Counted from the stretch's first letter, positions 54,819 through 63,777 are shown. The stretch is DNA of 64,000 bases from Occultella kanbiaonis (GCF_009708215.1 NZ_CP046175.1:62001-126000); one strand, 5' to 3'. The notes: generated by a model from the letters alone, not told the origin. Numbers and translations: made by a program.

Positions 54819-55963
54819 ACCTCGGGCGTGACGGCGTACAGGGCACCCCACGCACCGAGGTTGAACGCGGACAACGCCATGCCGGCCGCGATGATCCCGG
54901 CGACCGTGTCCGCCTGGCCGAACAGCACCGCGGCGACCGCCGAGCCGGCGAGGAAGGTGGCGAGAGTGGCGCGTCGTCCCCACTTCTCGATCAGGAACGC
55001 GGCGAGGGCATACCCCGGGATCTGCGCCAGGGTGATGATCAGCGTGTACTCGAAGGACTTTACGAGCGTGAAGCCCTGCGCCACCAGGAGTGACGGCAGC
55101 CAGATGAACGCCCCGTAGTAGGCGAAGTTCACGCCGAACCAGGCCACCCAGAGGGCGAGCGTGCGGCGGCGGAACCGGGCGGTCCAGAGCTCACGCCAGT
55201 GCGGCGGGGCAGGTTCGGGCTCTGCGGGCGGCGACGGCACCGCCGCGACGCCCGCGGCCTCCTCGAACCGGCGCACGGCGGTCTCGGCCTCGTCGGTGCG
55301 GCCCTTGCGCTCGAGGAACCGGACCGACTCGGGCAGGGCGCGGCGCACGACGAGGGCGTACGCGGCCGGGACCATCCCGATCAGGAACGCCCAGCGCCAC
55401 CCGTTCTCCAGCGGCACCACGAAGTACCCGATCAGTGCGGCGGCGATCCAGCCCACCGCCCAGAACGCCTCGAGGATCACCACGACCCGGCCGCGGATCT
55501 TCCTCGGGGCGTACTCGCTGACCAGGGTGGACGCGACTGGAAGCTCCGAGCCCAGACCCAATCCGACGATGAAGCGCAGCACGATCAGTGCGGCGAGGCC
55601 GCCGGCGAGCGCGGACGCGCCGGTGGCGAGGCCGTAGACGAGCAGGGTCAGGGCGAACACCTGCCGGCGGCCGATCCGGTCGGCGAGCAGCCCGCCGACG
55701 CTCGCGCCGATCGCCATGCCGACGAACCCGACCGACGCGACCCAGGAGACCTGCGCCTGGCTCAGGTTCCACTCGGTGGCGAGCGCGGCCAGGATGAAGG
55801 AGATGAGCCCGACGTCCATGGCGTCAAGGGCCCAGCCGATGCCGGAGCCACCGAGCAGCTTGCCGTGCAGCCGGGTGAACGGGAGCCGGTCCAGACGCTC
55901 GGATCGGGTCACGGCTGGTTGGGTGGCTTCGGGTGCGGCCTCGGTGCGGGCTTCGTCGGACAT
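54608..55963 (-). CDS. MFS transporter, sugar-porter/aromatic-acid-symporter type
   Basis: 451 residues from ATG 55963. Twelve-span MFS with LLADRIGRRQVFALTLLVYG (GX3DRxGR) between TM2 and TM3, PESVRFLERKGR after TM6, an ALYAVTPEVYPTALRGTGAG block and a central cytoplasmic loop. The PES and P-E-V-Y-P motifs are those of sugar porter and AAHS-like proteins; substrate is not predictable. The last 211 nt overlap the VC0807-like gene antisense. Start chosen because upstream codons give a Pro/Arg-rich non-membrane tail. Confidence 0.88.
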   Translation of the reverse strand: MSDEARTEAAPEATQPAVTRSERLDRLPFTRLHGKLLGGSGIGWALDAMDVGLISFILAALATEWNLSQAQVSWVASVGFVGMAIGASVGGLLADRIGRRQVFALTLLVYGLATGASALAGGLAALIVLRFIVGLGLGSELPVASTLVSEYAPRKIRGRVVVILEAFWAVGWIAAALIGYFVVPLENGWRWAFLIGMVPAAYALVVRRALPESVRFLERKGRTDEAETAVRRFEEAAGVAAVPSPPAEPEPAPPHWRELWTARFRRRTLALWVAWFGVNFAYYGAFIWLPSLLVAQGFTLVKSFEYTLIITLAQIPGYALAAFLIEKWGRRATLATFLAGSAVAAVLFGQADTVAGIIAAGMALSAFNLGAWGALYAVTPEVYPTALRGTGAGAAAAFGRIASIVAPLCVPVLIATGGSPLAFGVFGVAFVVAMVGSLFLPDLTGVALEET

Positions 55964-56114
55964 CGGGTCCCTACCGGTCAGGAGCGGGGCGGATCGACCG
56001 GAGGATGCCCGGCCCGCGGGCGGCGGCCGCTCGTGCGTTGCCCGCGGGTACACAAGGTACTTCAGTCCTCCCCCGAAGGCGCCGGAGCGCCACGGGCTGT
56101 GCCAGGCTGGCCCG

Positions 56115-57020
56115 ATGCCCGCCGACAACCCCACCAGCCCGGCGTCGATCGCGGCGCTCGCAGCCAGGCACGGCCTGACGATCGAACCCGGATCGGTTCG
56201 CCTCAACGAGGCCGGGCTGGACTTCCGGGTCGCCTACGCGACCACGCCCGACGGCGTCGCCTGGGTTCTGCGGATCCCGCGCCGCGGCGACATGGCCGCG
56301 TCGATCGCCCGCGAGTCCGCGGTCCTGGCGGTGGCGCGGCGGCACCTGCCCGTCGCGGTGCCGGACTGGCGGATCGCGGGCGAGGACCTGATCGCCTACC
56401 CGCAGCTGCCCGGCTCGCCCGGCCTCACCCTCGACGACGCCGGGGAGCCGGTGTGGCACATGGACGTGGCGTCGGCGACCTACGCCGTCGAGATCGGACG
56501 GCTGCTGGCCGCGCTGCACGCGATCCCCATCGCCGAGGCCGGAGCGGCCGGGATCGAGACGCCCGGCCCGGAGGGGGTCCGGGCCGAGCGTCGCGCGGAG
56601 TACGAACGGGTGGCGGCCGAGTTCGCAATCGCCACCGAACTACGCAGCAGGTGGGAGCGGTGGCTCGCCGACGACTCGCTCTGGCCCACCTGGACCGTGT
56701 TCAGCCACGGCGAGCTGTACCAGGCTCACGTGCTGCTGGACCCGGACGAGCGGATCACCGGCGTGCTGGACTGGACGACGGGCGGCGTCGGCGACCCGGC
56801 CCGTGATCTGATGCTGCAGCAGATGACGGCCCCGCCGGAGACCTTCGACCTCACGCTCGAGACCTACCGGGAGGCGGGCGGGCGGACCTGGCCGCGGCTC
56901 GCCGAGCAGTGCACGGAGCTGCACGCGTTCGGGCCCGTCGGGTACGGCCTGTTCGCACTGACCACCGGCCGTCCCGAGCACCGCGAGGCGGCACAGGCGC
57001 TGCTCGATCCGCCGGATTAG
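56115..57020 (+). CDS. Macrolide 2'-phosphotransferase (Mph) family kinase
   Basis: 301 residues from ATG 56115. APH-type kinase fold: NEAGLDFRVAYAT then WVLRIPRR, VPDWRIAGEDLIAYPQLPG and the C-lobe FSHGELYQAHVLLD (catalytic-loop HGxLYxxHVLLD) and GVLDWTTGGVGDPARD (metal-binding Asp). These match the Mph family found as intrinsic genes in many Micrococcales, whose characterised members phosphorylate the 2'-OH of macrolide desosamine. Intrinsic homologues vary in activity; resistance is not shown by sequence. Confidence 0.82.
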   Translation: MPADNPTSPASIAALAARHGLTIEPGSVRLNEAGLDFRVAYATTPDGVAWVLRIPRRGDMAASIARESAVLAVARRHLPVAVPDWRIAGEDLIAYPQLPGSPGLTLDDAGEPVWHMDVASATYAVEIGRLLAALHAIPIAEAGAAGIETPGPEGVRAERRAEYERVAAEFAIATELRSRWERWLADDSLWPTWTVFSHGELYQAHVLLDPDERITGVLDWTTGGVGDPARDLMLQQMTAPPETFDLTLETYREAGGRTWPRLAEQCTELHAFGPVGYGLFALTTGRPEHREAAQALLDPPD

Positions 57021-57040
57021 GCCACCGCGGCCGGGTCCGG

Positions 57041-57334
57041 TCAGGCCGGTGTGGGCCGCGTCGCCTTCCCGTCCAGCCAGAGGGTGTCGGACGCGTCCCG
57101 GTGGGTCCCGGTGGTGTCGACGTGCTTGCTGCTGATCTGCGGCCCGTTCTTGATCACGTGCCACAGGGCCATCGAGTGCCCACGGCCAAGGCCGTAGTCG
57201 TCGGCCAGCCAGGTGACGACGTCACCGGCCTTCGAACCCGCGGTGATGCCCTTCGCCTCGGCGATCGCGAGAAGTTCGCGCGGGGTGTGCCCGGTCTTGT
57301 CCTCGATGGTGTCGAGGTAGGCCTGGAAGGACAT
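57041..57334 (-). CDS. DUF4287 domain-containing protein
   Basis: 97 residues: FQAYLDTIEDKTGHTPRELLAIAEAKG followed by VVTWLADDYGLGRGHSMALWHVIK is the DUF4287 pattern (helical, HhH-like). Function is unknown. GGAGTTCCAC precedes the ATG. Convergent with the Mph-like kinase. Confidence 0.88.
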   Translation of the reverse strand: MSFQAYLDTIEDKTGHTPRELLAIAEAKGITAGSKAGDVVTWLADDYGLGRGHSMALWHVIKNGPQISSKHVDTTGTHRDASDTLWLDGKATRPTPA

Positions 57335-57422
57335 GTGGAACTCCTTGGATCGTCGTGGGAGGACGGCACCGTGCCGACTCAGAGCCTATGGACTCGCGTC
57401 CTCGCCACTTCTCATCGGTCCT

Positions 57423-58079
57423 TCAGACGAGACCCAGTTCCCGTGCCCGCACGCCCGCCTGGAACCGGGACTCCGCGCCGAGGGCGTCCATGAGTTCGGC
57501 CACCCTTCGCCGATAGGTCCGCACGCCGAGCCCGAGGATCCTGGCCGCGGACTCGTCCTTGGCCCCCTGCGCGAGGAGGTCGAGCACCCGGGGAGCGAGT
57601 TCGCGTACCTCGGCGATCCGGGCGTCGTAGAGAGCGAGATCCGTCGCGGAAACCCAGGCGGCCTCGAACAGTGACGTGACGCCCTGCACCACCTCGGGCT
57701 GGGTGATCACGCTGTAGCTGCGCCGGCCGGCCCTGACGTCACCGGCGAGGATCGCGAGCCGCCTGTCGAAGATGATGGTCTCGTTGATGTCCTCGGTGGT
57801 GATGCGGATCTGGGCACGGTGCCGGTCCCGGGCCGTGGCCACCTGCTGCGCGGACACCGGGTCGAGCAGCATCCCGGGCCGGAAGATCTTGCGGACCCGG
57901 ACCTCGCCCCGCCGCGACAGTGCCGCGGTGTCGAGCCACTCCGGCTCCTGCCTCATCGTCCAGGTGCCGAGGTCGTTCGCCGCGCATGCCACGTCGGTCG
58001 CCGTCTCGAACAGATGCCTCGTCCGGGCGAGCAACTCCTCCTCGCCGTGTACGAGCGTGACGGCCTCACCGGTCTGCAT
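57423..58079 (-). CDS. Helix-turn-helix (LuxR-like) regulator, divergent from an aldo/keto reductase
   Basis: 218 residues from ATG 58079; ATG 58127 would add 16 residues. Residues 160-218 end in a LuxR/GerE-like HTH: VRELAPRVLDLLAQGAKDESAARILGLGVRTYRRRV, then AELMDALGAESRFQAGVRARELGLV. The N-terminal part has no recognisable phosphate-acceptor Asp, so it is not a standard response regulator; the profile resembles orphan LuxR-type proteins with a ligand-binding front domain. It is divergent from the aldo/keto reductase gene with a 95-nt gap, so it probably controls that gene. Confidence 0.72.
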   Translation of the reverse strand: MQTGEAVTLVHGEEELLARTRHLFETATDVACAANDLGTWTMRQEPEWLDTAALSRRGEVRVRKIFRPGMLLDPVSAQQVATARDRHRAQIRITTEDINETIIFDRRLAILAGDVRAGRRSYSVITQPEVVQGVTSLFEAAWVSATDLALYDARIAEVRELAPRVLDLLAQGAKDESAARILGLGVRTYRRRVAELMDALGAESRFQAGVRARELGLV

Positions 58080-58174
58080 ACACCGATTCTTGCTCGCCGG
58101 CAGCATCCTGCCAAGGATCGGCAGCAACCTGCCAGCGGGTCCGAAGCGGGCCGGCGCCGCGCAAGGCTATCTCC

Positions 58175-59125
58175 ATGACCACGAACACCGCAGCCCCGAA
58201 CACCGCGATCCCGTCCGCCCCACACGCCGCGGCTGCCGGCACCTGGCAGCTGGGCGACCGGACCATCAACCGGATCGGCCTCGGCGCGATGCGCCTCACC
58301 GGCATGCCGTGGGACCCGGCGCCCCGGGACCGCGACGGCGCCATCGCCGTGCTGCGCCGCGCCGTCGAGCTCGGCGTGAACCACATCGACACCTCCGCCT
58401 TCTACTTCGTCCCGACCCGGTCGGCGAACGAGCTCATCGGCGCCGCCCTGCAGCCCTACCCCGACGACCTCGTGATCACCACCAAGGTCGGCGCGAGCCG
58501 TTCGCGAGACGGCGGCTTCGAGCCGTACGCGCGCCCCGAGCAGCTCCGCGGCCAGGTGGAGGAGAACATCCGCGAGCTCGGCCTCGACCACCTCGACGTG
58601 GTCAACCTCCGGTGGGGTTCCGGCATGACGACCGAGGCGGGACCGGTCGCCGACCATGTCGGCGCGCTCGCGGAACTGCGCGACGCCGGCCTGATCCGGC
58701 ACCTCGGTATCTCCAACATCACCGCCGAGCAGCTGACCGAGGCCCTGACGGTCTCCCCGATCGTGTGCGTGCAGAACCAGTACGGCCTGACCAACCGCGC
58801 GGACGACGCCCTGCTGACCCTGTGCGGTGAACTCGGGATCGCGTTCGTGCCGTTCTTCGCCGTCGCGGCCGTGGTGCCCGGCACCAGCCCGCACGACGCG
58901 GCCGACGAGACCGGAACGGCGCAGATCGCCGCGGTCGCCGCCGCCCACGGCGCCACCGCGGCCCAGGTGCGCCTGGCCTGGACGCTGCACCGCGGCCCGC
59001 ACGTGCTCGCGATCCCCGGCACCGGCAACGTCGCGCACCTCGAGGAGAACGTGGCGGCGGGCGCGCTCGAGCTGAGCGAGTCCGAGCTCGCGCTGCTCGA
59101 CGGGATCACCGGCGGGTCGGCCTGA
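58175..59125 (+). CDS. Aldo/keto reductase
   Basis: 316 residues. TIM-barrel NADPH reductase: GLGAMRLTGMPWDPAPRD, then GVNHIDTSAFYFV (catalytic Asp and Tyr), ITTKVGASRS (Lys), LDHLDVVNLRWGSG replacing the usual LDYVDLYQLH so the active-site His is Arg, and IPGTGNVAHLEENV near the C-terminus (NADPH 2'-phosphate). A Leu-Arg-Trp instead of the common x-x-His is an AKR variant seen in other bacterial members. Substrate is probably a small aldehyde or ketone; the divergent regulator may sense it. Confidence 0.9.
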   Translation: MTTNTAAPNTAIPSAPHAAAAGTWQLGDRTINRIGLGAMRLTGMPWDPAPRDRDGAIAVLRRAVELGVNHIDTSAFYFVPTRSANELIGAALQPYPDDLVITTKVGASRSRDGGFEPYARPEQLRGQVEENIRELGLDHLDVVNLRWGSGMTTEAGPVADHVGALAELRDAGLIRHLGISNITAEQLTEALTVSPIVCVQNQYGLTNRADDALLTLCGELGIAFVPFFAVAAVVPGTSPHDAADETGTAQIAAVAAAHGATAAQVRLAWTLHRGPHVLAIPGTGNVAHLEENVAAGALELSESELALLDGITGGSA

Positions 59126-59129
59126 CGCG

Positions 59130-60242
59130 TCAGCCGGCGTCGGCGGCGCCGGGGCACGTGACGCTCCCGCAGGCCGGCAGTGTGTCCGTGTACCGGGAGT
59201 CGACCACGAGGTCGTACTCCTCCACGACGTCCGGTGCACCCGGGAGGTCGTTCGCCCAGACGGTCTCCACCTCGAGGACCTTCCCGGTGTCCGGGTCGAG
59301 GATCAGGATCGACTCGATCTCGACGCTCTCGCCCTCGTTGTCCTCGAAGCGGGCGGCACCGAACGCGATCCCGTCCCGGCCCTCGCGGTCGGTGACGTGC
59401 CCGTAGGACGTGACGTCCCCGGCAAGCGCTATCGCTTCCAGGAAGGTCGCACGGTCCGCCTGGCTGAGTGCGTTCGCCTGGCCGTTGTACGCGTCGATCA
59501 GGTAATGACCGGGGAAGCGCTGATGCTGGTCGTTGTTCAGCATGACCGCGTCGTAGATCGACTGCGGTGAGTCCGGCACCTCGGACGGGTACGGGGCACC
59601 TTCGCCCGGGGCGAGCAGGATCTCGTGGGTCTCGGGGGTCTCGCCGTCGCGGAGGTACAGCTGCCCGCCGGAGAGATCCGCGGTCCGGTACCAGCGGTAG
59701 GACTGGTCCACGATCGGGATCAGGCGGTCGACCTCCCAGTAGCCCTCTGACACCTCCACCTCGTGCATCGCATAGCCGACGTACTGGCGGTGCTCGAAGA
59801 AGTACCGTCCTGACTCGGCTGGTGCCGCAGCCGAGCGCAGCTGGTCCGCGAGTTCGCGCAGCCCGGTCGGCCCGTCGACACCGTCCGGCTCCGAGTACGC
59901 CAGCATCGGGAGCGCCGCGGCCGGCGGTGTGGTGGTGCCGCCGCCGGGAAGGACGCCCGGCAACACCCCCACAACCCCGAGGACGAGCGCGACCGCCGCA
60001 CCGATGAGGGCGACCCGGCGACGCCCGGGGTGGCTCCGTCGCACCTTGGGAGCGACGGGTTCCTCCTGGAGTCGCACAACGAGGTCGCTCACGCCGGCGA
60101 CGGCAGGTGCCCCCGGAGTCGCCCGGTCGTGGTCGAGCACCCACAGCCGGGTGCCCTCGATGGTCTCCGGGTCGGTCGGTGTCGACGCGGTGGCCGGGTC
60201 GAGGACGGCGAGTCGGTTCAGGAACGTATCGGTGCTGTTCAT
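59130..60242 (-). CDS. CU044_5270-like membrane-anchored protein coupled to an ECF sigma factor
   Basis: 370 residues from ATG 60242, overlapping the sigma-factor stop (ATGA). Residues 1-70 are a cytoplasmic, charged part without the HxxxCxxC of zinc anti-sigma factors; a single membrane segment VALIGAAVALVLGVVGVLPG (around residues 77-96) precedes a large extracellular beta-rich domain with RYFFEHRQYVGYAMHEVEV and SYRWYRTADLSGGQLYL. This is the pattern of CU044_5270-type proteins that accompany ECF sigma factors as anti-sigma or sensor partners. Role inferred from position; the extracellular domain likely senses an envelope signal. Confidence 0.75.
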   Translation of the reverse strand: MNSTDTFLNRLAVLDPATASTPTDPETIEGTRLWVLDHDRATPGAPAVAGVSDLVVRLQEEPVAPKVRRSHPGRRRVALIGAAVALVLGVVGVLPGVLPGGGTTTPPAAALPMLAYSEPDGVDGPTGLRELADQLRSAAAPAESGRYFFEHRQYVGYAMHEVEVSEGYWEVDRLIPIVDQSYRWYRTADLSGGQLYLRDGETPETHEILLAPGEGAPYPSEVPDSPQSIYDAVMLNNDQHQRFPGHYLIDAYNGQANALSQADRATFLEAIALAGDVTSYGHVTDREGRDGIAFGAARFEDNEGESVEIESILILDPDTGKVLEVETVWANDLPGAPDVVEEYDLVVDSRYTDTLPACGSVTCPGAADAG

Positions 60243-60772
60243 GAGAGGGCTCCGTTGGTGACTGGCCGTGTGGGTCGTGCCTCGACGGGCGGCAGCCGGT
60301 CGAGGATGTGCAGGAGGTGCCGCCGGGTCCGCATCAGGCGCATCCGGAACGTGCCGACCTGGCAGCCGAGGACCGCTGCGGCCTCGTTGGTGGTCAGCCC
60401 GTCCCAGGCCACCAGGGCGAGGACCTCCTGCTCGCCCGCGCTGAGTTTCGCCCAGGCGCGAGCGAGGTCGGTCCGCGTGGCGACACTGCTGGCGAGGTCC
60501 TCGGACAGCACTCGGGGTTGTGCCGCGAGCCGTACCTGCAGGGCGTGCCACCGGCCCGACGAGCGCATGCTGCGGAGCATGAGGTTGCGGGCGATCCCGA
60601 AGAGCCACGGCCGTGGCTCGCCGGGTACGTCGTCGAGGCGCCGCCAGGCCACCAGGAAGGTCTCGGCCACGATGTCCTCGACCTGCGCCGGTGGCATCCG
60701 TCGGCGGACGAACCTCTCCAGGTCGGGCCGATGCGCCTCGTAGAGACGATCGAACCGGTCTTCGTCGGTCAT
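60239..60772 (-). CDS. ECF-type RNA polymerase sigma factor
   Basis: 177 residues from ATG 60772 (GTG 60784 would add four). Region 2: DRFDRLYEAHRPDLERFVRRR, then EDIVAETFLVAWRRLDDVPGEPRPWLFGIARN (-10 recognition). Region 4: LSAGEQEVLALVAWDGLTTNEAAAVLGCQVGTFRMRLMRTRR (-35 HTH). Regions 1.1 and 3 are absent, as in ECF sigmas. Its target promoters are unknown, but autoregulation is common. The ATGA overlap with the membrane protein shows strict co-expression. Confidence 0.9.
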   Translation of the reverse strand: MTDEDRFDRLYEAHRPDLERFVRRRMPPAQVEDIVAETFLVAWRRLDDVPGEPRPWLFGIARNLMLRSMRSSGRWHALQVRLAAQPRVLSEDLASSVATRTDLARAWAKLSAGEQEVLALVAWDGLTTNEAAAVLGCQVGTFRMRLMRTRRHLLHILDRLPPVEARPTRPVTNGALS

Positions 60773-60877
60773 CCGGCGGCCCACCTCACCCTTGGGGACG
60801 AAACCCTGCTGTCACCTCTACCTCCCCGGGACGAGCCCGTCCGTCACATCGCAATCGGATGCTGCGCCATCGCGCGG

Positions 60878-61927
60878 TCAGTCCCCAGTGAGTCCCAGCA
60901 CCTCGGCCAACGCGGGTAGCAGCCGTGGATCGGTCTGCAGGATCAGCGTGGTGACCACGCTCGACTCCCAGGCCGCCAGCTGCTCGCGGATCGCGGCGGG
61001 CGGGCCCACCAGCGCAACGTCGAGGACCAGCTCGAGCGGGATCGCGGCCGCGGCGCCGGCCTTGTCCCCGGCTGCGTACCGGCGCTGCACCTCCGCGCAC
61101 TCCTGCGTGTAGCCGAGCCGCTCGATCGCGTCCCGGTGGAAGTTCGTGGTCGCCGAGCCCATCCCGCCGATGTAGAGGGCCAGGTGCGGGCGGATGTGGT
61201 CCGCGGCGCTCTCGAGGTCACGTCCGAGGGCCACCGGCACGCTCGCGCACACCTCGAAGGACTCCGACGGCGTCAGCTCGGGTGAGCGGGCCGCGAACCC
61301 GTCCGCGAGGTGCTCGCGGTAGGTCGCGTCCAGCTTCGGTGACACGAACGCGGGCAGCCAGCCATCAGCGACCTCCGCGGCGAGCGCGGTGTTCCTCGGC
61401 CCCTGTGCGGCGAGGTGGATCGGCAGATCGGCTCGCAACGGGTGGACCGTGGACCGCAGCGCCTTGCCCTGCCCGGTTCCGCCGTCGACCGGCAGTCGGT
61501 AGTGCGTACCGGCGTAGGTGACCGGGCCCTCCCGGCGCAGCACCTGCCGGACGATGTCCAGGTACTCCCGGGTGCGGGCGAGCGGCTTGGGGTACGGCTG
61601 GCCGTACCAACCCTCCACGACCTGCGGTCCGGATGCGCCGATGCCGAGCACGAACCGGCCGCCGGAGAGGTGGTCCATGGTCAGCGCCGCCATCGCCGTC
61701 GCCGTCGGGGTGCGGGCGGACATCTGCATGATGCCGGTCCCGAGCCGGACCCTGCTCGTCGCTGCGCCCCACCAGGCGAGCGGGGTCAATGCGTCCGAGC
61801 CGTAGGACTCGGCCGTCCAGACGGAGTCGAAGCCGAACCTGTCGGCGGCAAGGACCGCTTCGGCGGCTCCGGCCGGCGGTCCGGCGGCCCAGTACCCGGT
61901 GTGGAATCCGTAGCGCATGACCGCCAT
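60878..61927 (-). CDS. LLM-class F420-dependent oxidoreductase
   Basis: 349 residues. N-terminal MRYGFHTGYWAAGPPAGAAEAVLAAD, FDSVWTAESYGSDALTPLAWWG, RVRLGTGIMQMSARTPTATAM and SGGRFVLGIGASGPQVVEGWYGQPY are typical of actinobacterial F420-binding LLM enzymes (TIGR03559-like/MSMEG_3544 group). F420H2 reduces or oxidises an unassigned substrate. It lies about 100 nt upstream of the sigma-factor start and is not obviously in the sigma operon. Confidence 0.88.
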   Translation of the reverse strand: MAVMRYGFHTGYWAAGPPAGAAEAVLAADRFGFDSVWTAESYGSDALTPLAWWGAATSRVRLGTGIMQMSARTPTATAMAALTMDHLSGGRFVLGIGASGPQVVEGWYGQPYPKPLARTREYLDIVRQVLRREGPVTYAGTHYRLPVDGGTGQGKALRSTVHPLRADLPIHLAAQGPRNTALAAEVADGWLPAFVSPKLDATYREHLADGFAARSPELTPSESFEVCASVPVALGRDLESAADHIRPHLALYIGGMGSATTNFHRDAIERLGYTQECAEVQRRYAAGDKAGAAAAIPLELVLDVALVGPPAAIREQLAAWESSVVTTLILQTDPRLLPALAEVLGLTGD

Positions 61928-61983
61928 CCTGCCGCACGGCGATCGGCGAGCGGGCGCGTCGACCTCAGCGGGCCGTCACCGGG

Positions 61984-62934
61984 TCAGAGGATGTCGACGC
62001 CGATCAGCCGCCAGGACTCCTCCGCTGTGACGAGCGGGAAGTCGGGGCTGGCCGGGCGGGGTGGCACCGGTGAGGCGACGAACGCGACCGGGTCGGCCGA
62101 GGACGGCGCCCAGACCGACCGGATCGGGAGCTCCACCTCCAGGACCACCTGACCGCGACGCCCGAGCTTGAGACCCTCCTGGGTGGCCTCCCAGCGGGAC
62201 ATCGTCCAGCGGGCCAGTGGCGTGAACACGAGATGGTGCTGTGCGTGCCGGAGTGGGTTGTGGTCGCCGTTGGCCAACATCTGCCGGCCCTCGGCCAGCG
62301 CCCACTCCGCTGCGGGGCCGGTCAGGGTGATCGTCCGGTACAGGACGATCCGATCGATCCGAGCGCGGGTCGCCTGGAGCTGGACCTGGTCGCGCCAGTG
62401 CCACAGCAGGTCAAGGGTGAGCAGCTCGAGCGAGGGCACCTCCTCGCGCAGCCGGAGGGCATCGATCCGGGCCACTCGAGCCGCAGGGGCCTCGTCGAGG
62501 AACAGCGTGTGGAAGCCGCGACGACGACGAAGCAGGCTGCCCACGCACTCCTGCAGGAACTGACCGAGGGCTCCGGTGCGCAGCAGGCGCTCGGAGCGGA
62601 CCGCGTTACCGAGGTGATGGGCGAACTTGTGCAGGAGCGGCGACCGGTAGGCCGCGGGCCCGTCGTACCAGCGGTCGAACCACGGGAACGCCGAGTGGAT
62701 CAGGTCCGGCTCACGATCGTGCGCGGCGATGAGCTCCTGCTCCACGGCGCCGGCCCAGGCGGGCACCTGGCTGTGCGGCCGCAACTGGCCGAGGGTGTGC
62801 TCGAGCTGGATGCCGGCCATCTCGAAGATCGACTGCTGGGTGTCGATGGGCGCGACGGCGGGCATCGTGTCGTCGGTGAGGTCGCCGATGGAGAGCGCGG
62901 CAGCGAGAATGGCTTGCCTGCGACGATCGGTCAT
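61984..62934 (-). CDS. Unrecognised protein, 316 aa, mostly helical
   Basis: ATG at 62934 has GAGGG 8 nt upstream. I do not recognise the family. The sequence is soluble-looking, without signal peptide or membrane segment. Helical segments include QSIFEMAGIQLEHTLGQLRP, HKFAHHLGNAVRSERLL and FLQECVGSLLRRRRGFHTLF; an Arg/Leu-rich centre follows. The later part is strand-rich (VLYRTITLTGP, GQVVLEVELPIRSVW) and ends in a Trp-containing tail. Repeated basic residues might suit nucleic acid or an acidic partner. Divergent from the small gene at 63376; no context clue. Confidence 0.6.
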   Translation of the reverse strand: MTDRRRQAILAAALSIGDLTDDTMPAVAPIDTQQSIFEMAGIQLEHTLGQLRPHSQVPAWAGAVEQELIAAHDREPDLIHSAFPWFDRWYDGPAAYRSPLLHKFAHHLGNAVRSERLLRTGALGQFLQECVGSLLRRRRGFHTLFLDEAPAARVARIDALRLREEVPSLELLTLDLLWHWRDQVQLQATRARIDRIVLYRTITLTGPAAEWALAEGRQMLANGDHNPLRHAQHHLVFTPLARWTMSRWEATQEGLKLGRRGQVVLEVELPIRSVWAPSSADPVAFVASPVPPRPASPDFPLVTAEESWRLIGVDIL

Positions 62935-63151
62935 CGGAGAACCCTCGAACGAGAAGAAGTGCGTGGAGGGGGACAGGGCGTCAACGATCGATGTACCGGA
63001 CACGTGGTGCGCGGACCAGCGTCGTTCCCCCGAACCGACTGGCCATACACCATCTGCCAGCGACATAGTAGCGGCCCGGCGCCCTTCTGTGTGGAGTCCG
63101 CGTATGACGTCTGCCACACGCGCCTGCCCGCGCCGCGCGGGGCCGGCGGTG

Positions 63152-63170
63152 GTCTGACGCCACGTCAGAC
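63152..63170. promoter_or_regulatory. Perfect 8-bp-arm inverted repeat
   Basis: GTCTGACG-CCA-CGTCAGAC lies mid-way between the two divergent genes, about 200 bp from each start. It could be an operator or a small hairpin; no regulator is identified. Confidence 0.4.
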
Positions 63171-63261
63171 GTCGCGAGCCCGGAGTTCGTCGGCCGCGAC
63201 GTGACTTTGCCCTGGAATGACAGGAGTTCGGGGCGGACCCGATGACCAGAACGCGATTCGT

Positions 63262-63291
63262 TTGTCTAGTCATCCGTGGGGACGATAGAGT
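63262..63291 (+). promoter_or_regulatory. Promoter candidate for the small gene at 63376
   Basis: TTGTCT (63262-63267), 18-nt spacer, TAGAGT (63286-63291; TANNNT-type -10). It is placed 85 nt upstream of the start codon. Confidence 0.55.
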
Positions 63292-63375
63292 ACTGGGTGC
63301 GGATAACGCCGCCCTCGGTTCGCGCCGGGGGTGCGTCAGGTACACCAGCAACGGGCCCAGGTGAAGGCGCAGTTC

Positions 63376-63744
63376 ATGAATGAGACGCCAGCGGCGGATG
63401 CCGCGACGATAGAGGCCCTTCCGGGCGAGTTCGAGCAGTTGCCGATGCGCTACGGCGGCGCTCCCATCGCGCCCGATGAAGCGCTCGCGGTCGCCAGACG
63501 GATCGCCCGGGTACAGCTGTCCCACGGGCGCAAGGGCGCCACGGTGCCGGACGAGCTGCCACCCGCGGATGCCCTCCTCGTGCCGTGGGCGTGCCGGCTG
63601 CCCCCGCGGCTGCTCGCGTTCGTGCGGGCCAAGGCGGACATGGAGGGCGTGACCGTCACCGACGTGGTCACCCAGGCCCTGCAGGCGTACGCCAACTCCT
63701 CGCCCGGCGCACAGGTCGCGTACAAGGCGCCGCGCCAGCGCTGA
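63376..63744 (+). CDS. Small unrecognised protein with a possible ribbon-helix-helix-like end
   Basis: 122 residues from ATG 63376 (GAAGG 8 nt upstream); a start at 63331 would add 15 residues. The N-terminal half is acidic and unfolded-looking; the second half has CRLPPRLLAFVRAKADMEG and VTVTDVVTQALQAYANSS, which fits a strand-helix-helix arrangement of RHH/CopG-like antitoxin or regulator proteins. No toxin gene is seen beside it. A hairpin terminator follows. Confidence 0.55.
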   Translation: MNETPAADAATIEALPGEFEQLPMRYGGAPIAPDEALAVARRIARVQLSHGRKGATVPDELPPADALLVPWACRLPPRLLAFVRAKADMEGVTVTDVVTQALQAYANSSPGAQVAYKAPRQR

Positions 63745-63777
63745 CCTCACCGGCGACCAGCCCGTGCAGAACCCCAG

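Larger units (their letters stand above)
62935..63375. other. 441-nt divergent intergenic region
   Basis: It contains an inverted repeat at 63152-63170, a rightward promoter candidate at 63262-63291 and the leaders of both flanking genes. No coding gene is visible. Confidence 0.6.
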
